Source: Comamonas sp. BIGb0124 (GTDB taxonomy: Bacteria; Pseudomonadota; Gammaproteobacteria; Burkholderiales; Burkholderiaceae_C). Taken from it: a DNA stretch of 64,000 nucleotides. Positions 36,507 through 46,083 of this stretch are shown one piece after another (position 1 is the stretch's first letter; each line of letters opens with the position of its first letter). Both the position numbers and the translations under genes were made by a program. The stretch lies in contig NZ_RJVF01000016.1 in the NCBI RefSeq assembly GCF_003752175.1, positions 165,651 through 229,650 of the forward strand, written 5' to 3'. The notes below the pieces were generated by a model. That model did no database searches, was not told the DNA's origin, and worked only from the letters and a program-made list of their open reading frames with translations.

Positions 36507-37667
36507 ATGTCGATACTGTCTTCCGCTCCTGCCGTTGCCCTTGCTGCCGCATCCGCCGTCCCGGCCGATGTTTCCGCCTCCGTCCGTCAGGATGTGCACA
36601 TCGAGCTGGGCGACCGGGCCTATGCCATCGCGATCGGCAGCGACCTGCTGGGGCAGGCCGCGACCTACGAGGGCCTGCCGACGTCGAGCACGGCGCTCAT
36701 CGTGAGCAACACCACCGTGGCCCCTCTGTACGGCGAGCGCCTGCGCCTGGCACTGGCCGGCCGCCACCGGCAGGTGCTGCTGGTCGAGCTGCCCGACGGC
36801 GAGGTGCACAAGAACTGGACGACGCTCAACAGCATCTTCGACACCCTGCTCGTGCACGGCGCCGATCGCAAGACGGTGCTGTACGCGCTGGGCGGCGGCG
36901 TGGTCGGCGACATGACCGGTTTCGCCGCCGCCTGCTACATGCGCGGCGTGCCCTTTGTCCAGGTGCCCACCACGCTGCTGGCGCAGGTCGACTCGTCGGT
37001 CGGCGGCAAGACGGGCATCAACCATCCGCTGGGCAAGAACATGCTGGGCGCCTTCTACCAGCCGCAGCGCGTGGTGTGCGACCTCGACGTGCTGCAGACC
37101 CTGCCGCCGCGCGAACTCAGTGCCGGACTGGCCGAGATCATCAAATACGGCCCCATCGCCGACATGGCGTTCTTCGACTGGATCGAGGCGCACATCGACG
37201 CACTGGTGGCCCGCGACCCGGCGGCGCTGGGCCATGCGGTGCGCCGCAGCTGCGAGATCAAGGCCGACGTCGTGGGCCAGGACGAGCGCGAGTCCGGCCT
37301 GCGGGCCATCCTCAACTTCGGCCATACCTTCGGCCACGCGATCGAGGCCGGCCTGGGCTATGGCGCCTGGCTGCACGGCGAGGCCGTGGGCTGCGGCATG
37401 GTCATGGGGGCCCATCTGTCGCAGCGGCTGGGCCTGGTCGACGCACCCTTCGTGGCACGGCTGACCCGGTTGGTCGAACGTGCGGGCCTGCCCGTGACCG
37501 CGCCCAAGCTCGGTGTGGAACGCATGGTCGAGCTGATGCGACTCGACAAGAAATCCGAGGCCGGCGAAATCAAGTTCGTGGTCATCGAAGAGCCGGGGCG
37601 CGCCGGCGTGCGCACGGCACCCCATGCGCTGGTGGTCGAGGTGCTGCGGCACTGCGGCGCAGCCTGA
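36507..37667 (+). CDS. aroB: 3-dehydroquinate synthase
   Basis: A 386-residue NAD- and zinc-dependent enzyme converting DAHP to 3-dehydroquinate. Motifs: [44 protein letters not shown] (shown in parts), [13 protein letters not shown] with the metal-binding Glu, [12 protein letters not shown] with zinc His, and [10 protein letters not shown]. The N-terminal 26 residues are an Ala/Ser/Pro extension. It follows aroK, giving two successive shikimate-pathway enzymes within the pilus operon tail. Confidence 0.96.
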   Translation: MSILSSAPAVALAAASAVPADVSASVRQDVHIELGDRAYAIAIGSDLLGQAATYEGLPTSSTALIVSNTTVAPLYGERLRLALAGRHRQVLLVELPDGEVHKNWTTLNSIFDTLLVHGADRKTVLYALGGGVVGDMTGFAAACYMRGVPFVQVPTTLLAQVDSSVGGKTGINHPLGKNMLGAFYQPQRVVCDLDVLQTLPPRELSAGLAEIIKYGPIADMAFFDWIEAHIDALVARDPAALGHAVRRSCEIKADVVGQDERESGLRAILNFGHTFGHAIEAGLGYGAWLHGEAVGCGMVMGAHLSQRLGLVDAPFVARLTRLVERAGLPVTAPKLGVERMVELMRLDKKSEAGEIKFVVIEEPGRAGVRTAPHALVVEVLRHCGAA

Positions 37668-37690
37668 ACCCACAGCAGGTGAAACCGACC

Positions 37691-38923
37691 ATGTCCTCGA
37701 ACCTTCCACCTGCCGCCAGCCCGTCGTTTGTCCTGTCCGGTCTGTGGGATCGGCCCGGTCGACTCGCACCCTGGGCCTGCGATCCCGCGCGCAGCCGTGG
37801 CCGGCGTCATGCCGAACCCGATGCGCCGACCCGCACGCCGTTCCAGCGCGACCGTGACCGCATCGTGCATTCCAGTGCGTTCCGCCGCCTGGTCTACAAG
37901 ACGCAGGTGTTCCTCAACCACGAGGGTGATCTTTTCCGCACACGGCTGACGCATTCGCTCGAAGTCGCGCAGCTCGGGCGCTCCATCGCCCGTTCGCTGG
38001 GCCTGAGCGAAGACCTGGTCGAAGCGGTGGCACTGGCGCACGACCTGGGCCACACGCCTTTCGGCCATGCCGGGCAGGACGCCCTCGACGAATGCATGAC
38101 GCCCTACGGCGGGTTCGAACACAATCTGCAGAGTCTGCGTGTGGTCGATCGGCTCGAGGAGCGTTACCCGGCCTACGACGGCCTCAACCTCTGTTTCGAG
38201 ACCCGCGAAGGCATCCTCAAACACTGCTCGCGCACCAATGCCGAGCACCTCGAACGGCTGGAGCCGAACGGCGTCGCACGCCGGTTCCTTGACCGGACCT
38301 CGCCCAGCCTGGAAGCCCAGTTGACCAACCTGGCCGACGAGATCGCCTACAACGCGCACGACATCGACGACGGCGTGCGCTCCGGCCTGCTGAGCCTGGA
38401 GCAGATGGAGGAGGTCGAGCTGTTCGACCGCCACCGCCGCTCCGCCCTGGCCGAGTTTCCGTCGCTGAAGGGCAAACGCCTGCTGTACGAGACCATCCGC
38501 CGCATGCTCAGCGCCCTGGTCTACGATGTGCTCGATGCCACCCAGGCCCGCTTGCACGAGGTGCAGCCGCGCACCCTCGACGACGTGCGGGCCGCCTCGC
38601 CGATGGTGGCTTTCAGCGCCGAGACGCGGGCGGAGTGCGTGGCGCTCAAGCGGTTTCTGATGCGCAACCTCTACCGCCATCCGCAGGTCGTCGAGACCAT
38701 GGGGCGCGCCAAGCAGGCCATGCGCGAGCTCTTCGAGATCTACCTCGCCGATCCGCAGCAGATGTCGCCCGACTACGCCGGCCGCGACGACACGCTCGGC
38801 GGTCTGGGCGAAGCGGGGGGCGGCAAGCCGAGGGTGGTTGCAGACTACATCGCCGGCATGACCGACCGCTACGCGCTGCACGAGTACCAGCGCCTGACCG
38901 GCCGCGCCGCGCTGCGCGACTGA
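37691..38923 (+). CDS. dgt: dGTPase-like deoxyguanosinetriphosphate triphosphohydrolase
   Basis: A 410-residue HD-domain phosphohydrolase that removes triphosphate from dNTPs. HD metal ligands: His88 in RTRLTHSLEV, His117-Asp118 in LAHDLGHTPFGH, and a later Asp in YNAHDIDDGV. The conserved RIVHSSAFRRLVYKTQVF lies just before. Length fits the type-2 dGTPase group found downstream of aroB in Betaproteobacteria. It starts 23 bases after aroB. Confidence 0.93.
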   Translation: MSSNLPPAASPSFVLSGLWDRPGRLAPWACDPARSRGRRHAEPDAPTRTPFQRDRDRIVHSSAFRRLVYKTQVFLNHEGDLFRTRLTHSLEVAQLGRSIARSLGLSEDLVEAVALAHDLGHTPFGHAGQDALDECMTPYGGFEHNLQSLRVVDRLEERYPAYDGLNLCFETREGILKHCSRTNAEHLERLEPNGVARRFLDRTSPSLEAQLTNLADEIAYNAHDIDDGVRSGLLSLEQMEEVELFDRHRRSALAEFPSLKGKRLLYETIRRMLSALVYDVLDATQARLHEVQPRTLDDVRAASPMVAFSAETRAECVALKRFLMRNLYRHPQVVETMGRAKQAMRELFEIYLADPQQMSPDYAGRDDTLGGLGEAGGGKPRVVADYIAGMTDRYALHEYQRLTGRAALRD

Positions 38924-38972
38924 GCCTGTTCGGCCGACCCGGGCGCGGGCCCAGGGTCAGGCTGCGGCAGCG

Positions 38973-39410
38973 TCAACCCATCTGAGGCTGCGCCTGGGCC
39001 GAAGCCGGCAGACCAAAGAATCGGTCGAAAACCAGGTTGAAAACAAACGTGTAGACCAGGAAAAAGGTGATCAGTCCCAGGTCGAGCACAAACGCGTGCC
39101 ACAGCGAGACATCCAGCCACCAGGCGAACAGCGGCACCAGCATCACCACCAGCCCGGCCTCGAAACCCGCCGCATGGGCGATGCGCCGCCGGATGCCCCG
39201 GCCCTTGACGGTCTGGCGGGCCTCCCACCATTCGAAGGCGCTGTTGTAGGCCAGGTTCCAGAACACCGCAATGGCCGACGAGGCCACGGCGGCGACACCG
39301 GCATGGCTCGCCCCCTGGCCCGACAGCAGCGCCAGGCCCGTGGTGGTGATGGCGACGGCAATCAGTTCGTAAAACGTGACGTAGACGATTTTTCTCTTCA
39401 ATCCTTGCAT
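38973..39410 (-). CDS. PACE-family efflux transporter (AceI-like)
   Basis: A 145-residue inner-membrane protein with four spans arranged as two tandem repeats. Each repeat ends in an aromatic signature: VFWNLAYNSAFEWWEA and VYTFVFNLVFDRFF. Both are typical of the proteobacterial antimicrobial compound efflux family that exports biocides such as chlorhexidine or short diamines. The N-terminal RKIVYVTFYELIAVAI carries the conserved Glu in the first span. It is divergent from a LysR gene, the same arrangement as aceI/aceR, suggesting that regulator controls it. Confidence 0.9.
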   Translation of the reverse strand: MQGLKRKIVYVTFYELIAVAITTTGLALLSGQGASHAGVAAVASSAIAVFWNLAYNSAFEWWEARQTVKGRGIRRRIAHAAGFEAGLVVMLVPLFAWWLDVSLWHAFVLDLGLITFFLVYTFVFNLVFDRFFGLPASAQAQPQMG

Positions 39411-39440
39411 GACAACTTCTCGGTCGGTTCGTATGGGATG

Positions 39441-39476
39441 GACTATATGTGCTGAAGTCTGATATATAAAGTCATT
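39441..39476. promoter_or_regulatory. A+T-rich operator region between PACE and LysR genes
   Basis: The 90-base gap has an A+T-rich core containing the dyad TATAT (39444-39448) / ATATA (39462-39466) inside an imperfect GACTATAT ... ATATAAAGTC. The form T-N11-A suits a LysR regulator. Confidence 0.4.
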
Positions 39477-39500
39477 AGATTTCAGTTTTATTGATAGATC

Positions 39501-40403
39501 ATGGCCTTCTCGAGCGACAGTGTTCAGGTTTTCCTGGCCGTGCTGGATCACGGTTCCTTTTCCGCCGCCGCGCGGTCGCTGGGCCGTGTGCCCTCCGCCG
39601 TCAGCATGGCCATCGCCCAGCTCGAGGCCGAACTCGATCTCTCGCTGTTCGACCGCAGCGGGCGCGAGCCGCGCGCCACCGATGCGGCCCGCGCGCTGGA
39701 GCCGCAGGCCCGGCTGCTGGCCAGCCAGTTGCGTCAACTGCGGGCCCACGCGCTGTCCCTGCATCAGGGACTGGAACGTCGCCTGGCGCTGGCCATCGCG
39801 CCCGAGCTGATGTCGGCCGGCTGGGCGCCGCCGCTGGCCGTGCTGGCGCGCGAATTCCCCTCGCTCGAAGTGGAGGTCCTGTCGGCCCCTCAGGCCGACG
39901 CGCTGCGCCTGCTGCACGAGGGTGGCGTCGACCTGGCGCTGGTGTTCGAACGGGCCCACCTCGACGAACGCGAGGCCTTCCAGGGTCTGGGCAGCGAGAT
40001 GCTGGTCGCCGTGCTGTCGCCCAGCCACGAATTGGCCGTGCAGGCCCGCGGCCAATTGCGTCTGGAGGATCTGATCGATGTGCGCCAGATCGTGGTCGCC
40101 AGCCGGGACGGCACCCACATCGACCCCCGGTTCGTCATTGCACGGCAGATCTGGCGTACCGACAGCCAACTGGCGGCTCTGGGGCTGGTGCAGTCCGGAC
40201 TGGGCTGGACCTACCTGCCCCGGGCGCTGGTGCATCCGCTGGTGGCGGCCGGCAGCCTGGTGGAGATCGCCTTCGACAACGTCAGCAACCAGTTGCGGTT
40301 GTGGGTCGACATGGTGTGGTCGCGCGAGCGCCCGCTGGGGCTGGGCGCACAGCGCTACATCGCGCTCATGCGGCAGGTGCGGCCGAATCCGGCGGGCGAT
40401 TGA
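39501..40403 (+). CDS. LysR-family regulator, probable controller of the PACE gene
   Basis: A 300-residue LysR protein. Winged HTH occupies residues 4-62 ([42 protein letters not shown]). The effector domain spans about 90-290. It is transcribed away from the PACE efflux gene across 90 bases, matching the AceR-type control of aceI in Acinetobacter (established for that genus). Regulation here is inferred. queC follows 49 bases downstream but is probably separate. Confidence 0.9.
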   Translation: MAFSSDSVQVFLAVLDHGSFSAAARSLGRVPSAVSMAIAQLEAELDLSLFDRSGREPRATDAARALEPQARLLASQLRQLRAHALSLHQGLERRLALAIAPELMSAGWAPPLAVLAREFPSLEVEVLSAPQADALRLLHEGGVDLALVFERAHLDEREAFQGLGSEMLVAVLSPSHELAVQARGQLRLEDLIDVRQIVVASRDGTHIDPRFVIARQIWRTDSQLAALGLVQSGLGWTYLPRALVHPLVAAGSLVEIAFDNVSNQLRLWVDMVWSRERPLGLGAQRYIALMRQVRPNPAGD

Positions 40404-40452
40404 CGCCGGCGGGTGGGCGGTGTCCGGTTCCAGGTTCTATCATGGCGGCCTG

Positions 40453-41256
40453 ATGACTCGCGATTCCTCTTCCCCGATACCCGCCATGACTGCCGATCCT
40501 TCATTGTCCGACCCGCTGGCCGCCGCCGGCCTCAGCCCGCGGGGTGCGCTGGTGCTGTTCTCCGGCGGCCAGGATTCGGCCACCTGCCTGGCCTGGGCCC
40601 TGTCCCGCTACGCCCGCGTCGAGACCCTGGCCTTCAACTACGGCCAGCGCCACCATGTCGAACTGCAGGTGCGCGTCGCTTTCCTGCAGCGCCTGCGCGA
40701 ACAGTTTCCTCGATGGGCGGCGCGCCTGGGCGAGGACCACCTGCTCGATGCCCAGGTGCTGGGCCAGGTCAGCGAAACCGCGCTGACCCGCGACACCGCC
40801 ATCGAGATGGCCGAGAGCGGGCTGCCCAACACCTTTGTGCCGGGACGCAACCTGCTGTTCCTCACGCTGGCGGCCGCGCTCGGCTATCGCCGGGGCCTGG
40901 ACGTGATCGTGACGGGGGTGTGCGAGACGGATTTCTCGGGCTATCCCGACTGCCGCGACGACACCATGAAGGCCATGCAGGTGGCGCTGTCGCTGGGCAT
41001 GGACCGGCGCCTGCTGATCGACACGCCGCTGATGTGGATCGACAAGGCCCAGACCTGGGCCCTGGCCGAGCGCCTGGGCGGCACCGGTCTGGTCGATCTC
41101 ATCGTCGAAGACACCCACACCTGCTACCTGGGCGACCGCTCGCACCGCCACGCCTGGGGTTATGGCTGCGGCGCCTGCCCGGCGTGCGACCTGCGGGCCC
41201 AGGGCCACGCGCGCTACGCCGCGCACGCCGGCACCGCGTCGGCCCCCCAGGGCTGA
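40453..41256 (+). CDS. queC: 7-cyano-7-deazaguanine synthase
   Basis: A 267-residue ATP-dependent enzyme that makes preQ0 for queuosine tRNA modification. The PP-loop SGGQDSATC starts at residue 37. [11 protein letters not shown] follows, then [17 protein letters not shown], and the C-terminal zinc site CYLGDR ... [12 protein letters not shown]. The start may instead be the ATG at 40486; the first 11 residues are not conserved-looking. Other queuosine genes (queD, queE) are not in the window. Confidence 0.95.
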   Translation: MTRDSSSPIPAMTADPSLSDPLAAAGLSPRGALVLFSGGQDSATCLAWALSRYARVETLAFNYGQRHHVELQVRVAFLQRLREQFPRWAARLGEDHLLDAQVLGQVSETALTRDTAIEMAESGLPNTFVPGRNLLFLTLAAALGYRRGLDVIVTGVCETDFSGYPDCRDDTMKAMQVALSLGMDRRLLIDTPLMWIDKAQTWALAERLGGTGLVDLIVEDTHTCYLGDRSHRHAWGYGCGACPACDLRAQGHARYAAHAGTASAPQG

Positions 41257-41295
41257 AGTCCGGGGTCGTCCGGCGACGCGTCCCGCCCGGCTTGC

Positions 41296-42279
41296 TCAGC
41301 CCGCCGAGGCGCCCGACTTGCGCACCACCTCCGCCCAGCGCGGGATCTCCTTGGCCATCAGCTCGGCCAGTTGCTCGGGTGTGCTGCCGACCAGCTCCAT
41401 GCCCATGTCGCCGAGCTTGCTTCGCACGTCGGCTTGCTTGACGATGGCCGCGATTTCGCGCGACAGGCGTTCGACGATGGGGCGGGGCGTGTTCTTGGGC
41501 GCGTAGACCGCCTGCCAGGACGACATCTCGAAATCGGCGATGCCGGCTTCCTTCATGGTGGGCAGGTCGGGCGCCGCAGCCACCCGCTTGCCGGTCGTGA
41601 CGGCCAGCAGCTTGAGCTTGCCGGCCTGGACCAACGGGCGTGCGGCGGTCAACTGGTCGAACATGAAAGGCACCAGTCCGGCCGATACGTCGAGCATGGC
41701 GGGCGGCGTGCCCTTGTACGGCACGTGCGTGAGCGGCACGCCGATGATGCCGGCAAACAGCTCGCCCGCCAGATGGGTGGAGGTGCCTGCGCCCGAACTC
41801 GCGAAAGTGCGTTTGTTGGGATCGCGCTTGAGCAGTTCGACCAGTTCCTGCACGGTGTTCACGCCCAGGGCCGGGTCGACGATGAGCACGTTGGGCAGGA
41901 AGGCCACCAGCGACACCGGTTCGAAATCCTTGACCGGGTCGTAGCTGAGGTTCTTGTACAGGCTGGCGTTGATGGCGTGCGTGCTGATGGTGCCGCCGAA
42001 CAGCGTGTAGCCGTCCGGCTTGGCCTTGGCGACATAGCTGGCACCCACTGCACCGGCGGCGCCGGGCTTGTTGTCCACCACCACGGGCTGGCCCAGGGGG
42101 CCGGCGAGCTTTTCGGCCAGCACGCGGCCCACCACATCGGTCGAGCCGCCCGGCGTGAAGGGCACCACGTAGTTGATGGCCTTGCTGGGCCAGGTGTCCT
42201 GGGCCCACGACAGGGTCCCCGCCAGCGCGGCCGCTGCGGCGCCCAGGGTGATCAGCGCGTGCCTGCGTGTGTGACTCAT
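41296..42279 (-). CDS. Bug-family (TctC-like) periplasmic substrate-binding protein
   Basis: A 327-residue receptor. Signal peptide (SHTRRHALITLGAAAAALAG, cleavage SWAQD) is followed by VVPFTPGGSTDVVGRVLAEKL, VVVDNKPGAAGAVGA, KPDGYTLFGG and LTHVPYKGTPPAMLDV, all canonical. It lies divergent from the glucarate-dehydratase-like gene. The ligand may thus be an acid sugar. No permease is encoded beside it. An earlier in-frame ATG (42309) would lengthen the N terminus and is less likely. Confidence 0.92.
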   Translation of the reverse strand: MSHTRRHALITLGAAAAALAGTLSWAQDTWPSKAINYVVPFTPGGSTDVVGRVLAEKLAGPLGQPVVVDNKPGAAGAVGASYVAKAKPDGYTLFGGTISTHAINASLYKNLSYDPVKDFEPVSLVAFLPNVLIVDPALGVNTVQELVELLKRDPNKRTFASSGAGTSTHLAGELFAGIIGVPLTHVPYKGTPPAMLDVSAGLVPFMFDQLTAARPLVQAGKLKLLAVTTGKRVAAAPDLPTMKEAGIADFEMSSWQAVYAPKNTPRPIVERLSREIAAIVKQADVRSKLGDMGMELVGSTPEQLAELMAKEIPRWAEVVRKSGASAG

Positions 42280-42410
42280 GACCGTCTCCAGTTGTTTGTT
42301 GTCTGACATCTAATTGTTGGAGCCGATCGGCAGCGCATGCGCTAGGGTATCCCCTTGAAAATGTCAAATTCCGCGGCGGGCATCGACCTGTCCATGGCCC
42401 TGATTCGTTG

Positions 42411-42424
42411 ATACGATCCTGTAT
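42411..42424. promoter_or_regulatory. GntR-like operator ahead of the dehydratase gene
   Basis: ATAC-GATCCT-GTAT is a near-perfect dyad, flanked by TTG on the left and GACAA on the right. This is the form often bound by FCD/GntR regulators of sugar-acid genes. No GntR gene is in the window. Confidence 0.35.
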
Positions 42425-42490
42425 GACAACAGATGAGACCTGTTGCGAGACAAGCGCTTCCCGCGCCTCAACAACTCCAGAAGGACGACC

Positions 42491-43765
42491 GTGAAAGTCA
42501 AACGTATCAAAGTCACGCCGATCGCATTCAAGGATGCACCGCTGCTCAATGCCAGCGGCATCCACGAGCCCTATGCGCTGCGTTCCATCATCGAAGTCGA
42601 GAGCGACGACGGCTTTGTCGGACTCGGCGAGAGCTATGGCGACGCGCCTGTGCTGTCGGTGCTGCAGGCGCTCGAGCCCAGCCTGGTCGGCCTCGATCCC
42701 TTTGATCTCAACGGTCTGCGCCAACGCGTGAAATCCGCCGTTGCCGCCCTGCCGCAGGTGGCCGCCGGCGCCGAACTGGCCCCGGGCTCGCACCCCAGCA
42801 AGCAGGTGGCCAACGCGTATTCCGCCTTCGAAGTGGCCTTCCTCGACCTGCAGGCCCGGTCGCTGGGCATGCCGCTGGTGACCTTGCTGGGTGGTGCGGT
42901 GCGTCCTGAAGTGCCCTTCAGTGCCTACCTGTTCTTCAAGTACGCGCAGCACATCGACACCCCCTATCCGCCGGACCGCTGGGGCGAGGCCATCAGCGCC
43001 GAGCAGATCGTGGCTCAGGCGCGCCGCATGATCGATGAAAACGGCTTCAAGAGCATCAAGCTCAAGGCCGGTGCGCTCGAGCCCGAGCATGAAGTCGCCT
43101 GCATCCAGGCTCTCAAGGCCGCGTTTCCGAACACGCCGCTGCGCATCGATCCCAACGGCAACTGGTCGCTCGAAACCGCCGTGCGCATGGCCGGCCTGCT
43201 CGAAGGCTGCCTCGAGTACTACGAAGACCCCACCCCCGGACTCGAGGGCATGGCCGAGCTGCACCGCCGCACCGGCCTGCCGCTGGCCACCAACATGGTG
43301 GTCACCGATTTCGACGAGTTCCGCCGCTCGGTGCCGCAGGACAGCGTGCAGATCGTGCTCTCGGATCACCACTATTGGGGTGGCCTGCGCGACACCCAGG
43401 CGCTGGCGCGCATGTGCGACACCTTCGGGCTGGGCATCTCCATGCACTCCAACTCGCACCTCGGCATCAGCCTCATGGCCATGACCCATGTCGCCGCTTC
43501 CGTGCCCAACCTGGGTTACGCCTGCGACACCCATTACCCGTGGCAGGAGGCGGACGAGGAAGTGATCGTCGGCGGCAAGCTGCCCATCGTCGACGGCAAT
43601 GTGCGCATCGATTTCAGCAAGCCGGGCTTGGGCGTCGAGCTCGACCAGGCGCAACTGGCGAAGCTGCACGACCAGTTCCTGGCGATCGACATCCGCAGCC
43701 GCGACGACGCCCGCCAGATGCGCAAGTACAAGCCCGAGTGGAAGACCGTCAAGCCGCGGTTCTGA
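42491..43765 (+). CDS. Enolase-superfamily acid-sugar dehydratase (glucarate dehydratase type)
   Basis: A 424-residue Mg-dependent dehydratase. Catalytic pattern of the GlucD subgroup: Lys190-x-Lys192 (SIKLKAG), Asp220 and Asn222 (RIDPNGNW), Glu245 (YYEDPTPG), Asn268/Asp272 region (ATNMVVTD), Asp292 (SDHHYWGG) and His319 (SMHSNSHLG). The Asp292-His319 spacing fits the general base dyad of this group. GTG start at 42491 has AGAAGG upstream; the earlier ATG adds a peptide not seen in the family. Substrate is probably D-glucarate or a close aldarate. Divergent from a Bug receptor gene. Confidence 0.9.
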   Translation: MKVKRIKVTPIAFKDAPLLNASGIHEPYALRSIIEVESDDGFVGLGESYGDAPVLSVLQALEPSLVGLDPFDLNGLRQRVKSAVAALPQVAAGAELAPGSHPSKQVANAYSAFEVAFLDLQARSLGMPLVTLLGGAVRPEVPFSAYLFFKYAQHIDTPYPPDRWGEAISAEQIVAQARRMIDENGFKSIKLKAGALEPEHEVACIQALKAAFPNTPLRIDPNGNWSLETAVRMAGLLEGCLEYYEDPTPGLEGMAELHRRTGLPLATNMVVTDFDEFRRSVPQDSVQIVLSDHHYWGGLRDTQALARMCDTFGLGISMHSNSHLGISLMAMTHVAASVPNLGYACDTHYPWQEADEEVIVGGKLPIVDGNVRIDFSKPGLGVELDQAQLAKLHDQFLAIDIRSRDDARQMRKYKPEWKTVKPRF

Positions 43766-43793
43766 ACGGCAAAGCACCGGCCAAGGGCCACGG

Positions 43794-43823
43794 TCCCGCG
43801 CGACAAAATCCCGCGCGACAAAA
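43794..43823. repeat. Tandem 15-bp duplication
   Basis: TCCCGCGCGACAAAA occurs twice in direct contact (43794-43808 and 43809-43823), between the convergent dehydratase and LysR genes. Non-coding. Confidence 0.85.
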
Positions 43824-43864
43824 AAGCGTTTGCACCGGAGACGCCCGGACGGGCCCGGTCCGGC

Positions 43865-44776
43865 TCAGCCGGCCGTTTCGTCCTTGAAGCTCGGTGCGGC
43901 CACCCGCGCCAGGAAGAGGGCCAGCGCCGGATTCTCGTGCGCCTGGCGCCAGGCGACATGGATTTCGGCATGCATCGCCGGGCGGCCGTTGGCCTGCCGC
44001 AGCGGCCGGAAGACCACGCCGTCGAACTGCAGTTCGCGTGCCGAATCCGGCACGATGCCCACGCCGATGCCCGCGCGCACCAGGGCCACCAGCGTATGCG
44101 TCTGGCTGGCGTTCTGGACCACCCGGGGCGCCACGCCCGCCAGGCTCAGCGCGCCCGAGACCCGTTCGTGGAAATACCGGCTGGCCGTGGAGGAATAGGC
44201 GACCAGCCGTTGGCCGTCCAGGGCCTGCAGCGACACGCTGGCGTCTTCGGCCAGCGGGCTGTCGTGCGGCAGGGCCAGCACCATGGGTTCGCGTTCGACC
44301 AACTGACTCGCCAGCCCCTGGTGGCGCGGCACCTGCCGCGTCAGCACCACATCCAGTTCGGCTGCCACCAGCGCACGCGCCAGTTCGGTCGAGACCATCT
44401 CCTGCAGATCGATCGATACGCCCGGCAGCAGAGAGGCGGCGCGTTTGACCCAGGCCGGCATGAGCCGGTAGGCCGCCACCGCCGTGAAGCCCAGGCGCAG
44501 ATGGCCGTCCGCACCGCTCGACGAGCGCTGAGCGGCCTGCACCGCATGCTGTGCACTGGCCAGCAGATGACGTGCATCGCGCAGAAAGCTGCGGCCTGCC
44601 ACCGTGAGGTGCACGACCCGGCTGCTGCGTTCGAACAGGGCCACTCCCATGTGCTGTTCCAGTTGCTGGATCTGGCGGCTGAGCGGCGGCTGCGTCATGT
44701 GCAGGCGCGCGGCTGCACGGCCGAAGTGCAGTTCCTCGGCCACGGTCACAAAACACGCCAGTTGACGCAAATCCAT
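43865..44776 (-). CDS. LysR-family transcriptional regulator
   Basis: A 303-residue LysR protein. HTH residues 1-60: DLRQLACFVTVAEELHFGRAA, TQPPLSRQIQQLEQHMGVALF. This sequence belongs to the BenM/CatM-like subgroup by appearance (SRQIQQLE, GFTAVAAYRLMP). It is divergent from a Bug receptor gene with 164 bases between, the standard target arrangement, and convergent with the dehydratase. It is likely to control the receptor and hydroxyacid dehydrogenase to its right. Confidence 0.92.
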   Translation of the reverse strand: MDLRQLACFVTVAEELHFGRAAARLHMTQPPLSRQIQQLEQHMGVALFERSSRVVHLTVAGRSFLRDARHLLASAQHAVQAAQRSSSGADGHLRLGFTAVAAYRLMPAWVKRAASLLPGVSIDLQEMVSTELARALVAAELDVVLTRQVPRHQGLASQLVEREPMVLALPHDSPLAEDASVSLQALDGQRLVAYSSTASRYFHERVSGALSLAGVAPRVVQNASQTHTLVALVRAGIGVGIVPDSARELQFDGVVFRPLRQANGRPAMHAEIHVAWRQAHENPALALFLARVAAPSFKDETAG

Positions 44777-44791
44777 TGATGCCAATCTGAT

Positions 44792-44848
44792 ATTGATCAA
44801 TGCTATTTATAGCTTGAATGAGCATGGATGCAAGCCCGTTTTTATACT
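44792..44848. promoter_or_regulatory. LysR operator and promoter for the Bug gene
   Basis: The palindrome ATTGATCAAT (44792-44801) is followed by CTATTTATAG (44803-44812), both A+T-rich dyads. A -10-like TATACT lies at 44843-44848 without a good -35, as expected of a LysR-activated promoter. Confidence 0.45.
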
Positions 44849-44940
44849 GATCCGCAAGCTGCGAAGCCGATGAGCCTCGGGCGGGACATGCGGGGGTCCC
44901 CAGCGGACTGCCGACAGATCGATAACGACGGAGACAAAAA

Positions 44941-45963
44941 ATGCAGACAACGAAACAAAGCGCCATGCAGCGTTCGCGCCGGACATGGCTGACGCAGACC
45001 TCGGCGCTGGGCTTGACGGCCCTGGCCGCCGCCGCCGGCCTGCCCGGCCTGGCCCGGGCCCAGGACAGCTTTCCCTCCCGCCCCATCACGCTGCTGGTGC
45101 CGTTTTCACCCGGAGGCGGCACCGACATCGCCGCCCGCCTGATGGCTTCCGAGCTGGGCGAGCGCCTGGGCCAGTCGGTCGTGGTCGACAACCGGGCCGG
45201 TGCAGCCGGCCAGATCGCTGCCGATGCGGTGGCGCGTGCCCGGCCCGACGGCTACACGCTGCTGTTCGCGAACTCCGGCATGCTGGCCATCAACCCCTGG
45301 CTCTACAAGCTGCAGAGCGATCCGGACCAGGCCTTTGCACCCGTCTCGATGTTTGCCGACCTGCCGTTCGCCTGGGTGATTTCGCCCAAGATTCCGGCCA
45401 ACACCGTCGACGAGTTCATCAAGCTGGCGCGTGCCCAGCCCGGCAAGTACACCTTTGCCAGTTCAGGCAGTGGCGGTGCGCCCCACCTGGCCGGCGAGAT
45501 CTTCCAGCATGCGACCGGCCTGGAGCTCGTGCATGTGCCCTACAAGGGCGGCGGCCCCGCCATGGCCGACCTGATGGCCGGTCATGTCGACATGCTGTTT
45601 GCCTCGGTGCTCGAAACCGTGTCGTATGTGAAGTCGGGCAAACTGAGGGCCCTGGCCGTCACCGGCCCGGCCCGCTCGCCGGTGCTGCCCGACGTTCCCA
45701 CGCTCACCGAAGCCGGTGTGAAGAATGCCGACTCCGGCTCGTGGACCGCCGTGATGGCGCCGGCCGGAACGCCCCAGGCCGTGGTCGACAAACTCTCCGC
45801 CGCGATTCGCGAAGTGGCCGACAAACCGTCGGTGCGCGACAAGCTGGTGGGGCAGGGCGCCGTGGCCCACGGCTCGACGCCCGATGCGCTGCGGCAGATC
45901 GCGCAGCGTGATCGTGAACGTTATGGCACCATCATCCGCGAGCGCAAGCTGCGCGCCGAGTGA
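44941..45963 (+). CDS. Bug-family (TctC-like) periplasmic substrate-binding protein
   Basis: A 340-residue receptor, the third in the window. Twin-Arg-like signal (RSRRTWLTQTSALGLTALAA, cleavage near RAQDS) is followed by LVPFSPGGGTDIAARLMASEL, VVVDNRAGAAGQIA, RPDGYTLLFA and LVHVPYKGGGPAMADLMAG. It is divergent from a LysR gene. A terminator and then a 2-hydroxyacid dehydrogenase gene follow. Ligand probably a hydroxy or sugar acid, by context only. Confidence 0.93.
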   Translation: MQTTKQSAMQRSRRTWLTQTSALGLTALAAAAGLPGLARAQDSFPSRPITLLVPFSPGGGTDIAARLMASELGERLGQSVVVDNRAGAAGQIAADAVARARPDGYTLLFANSGMLAINPWLYKLQSDPDQAFAPVSMFADLPFAWVISPKIPANTVDEFIKLARAQPGKYTFASSGSGGAPHLAGEIFQHATGLELVHVPYKGGGPAMADLMAGHVDMLFASVLETVSYVKSGKLRALAVTGPARSPVLPDVPTLTEAGVKNADSGSWTAVMAPAGTPQAVVDKLSAAIREVADKPSVRDKLVGQGAVAHGSTPDALRQIAQRDRERYGTIIRERKLRAE

Positions 45964-46028
45964 TGGGTTTGCGTGCGGCCGTGCGGTGGCTTGCGGACAC
46001 CGCCGCCGCGCTTTTTTTCTTCGATGTT

Positions 46029-46063
46029 CCCCGTGGCATGGGTCCACGGGGATTTGTTTTTTT
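46029..46063 (+). terminator. Rho-independent terminator after the Bug gene
   Basis: CCCCGTGG (46029-46036) pairs with CCACGGGG (46044-46051), seven-base loop, followed by ATTTGTTTTTTT. It partly separates the receptor gene from the dehydrogenase gene. Confidence 0.85.
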
Positions 46064-46083
46064 GATCAGGATATCCATTGACC

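Noticed and set aside
36492..38881. Long antisense frames over aroB and dgt
   Set aside because: Coding on the plus strand is well supported by motifs; the antisense frames have repetitive His/Gln/Gly composition.
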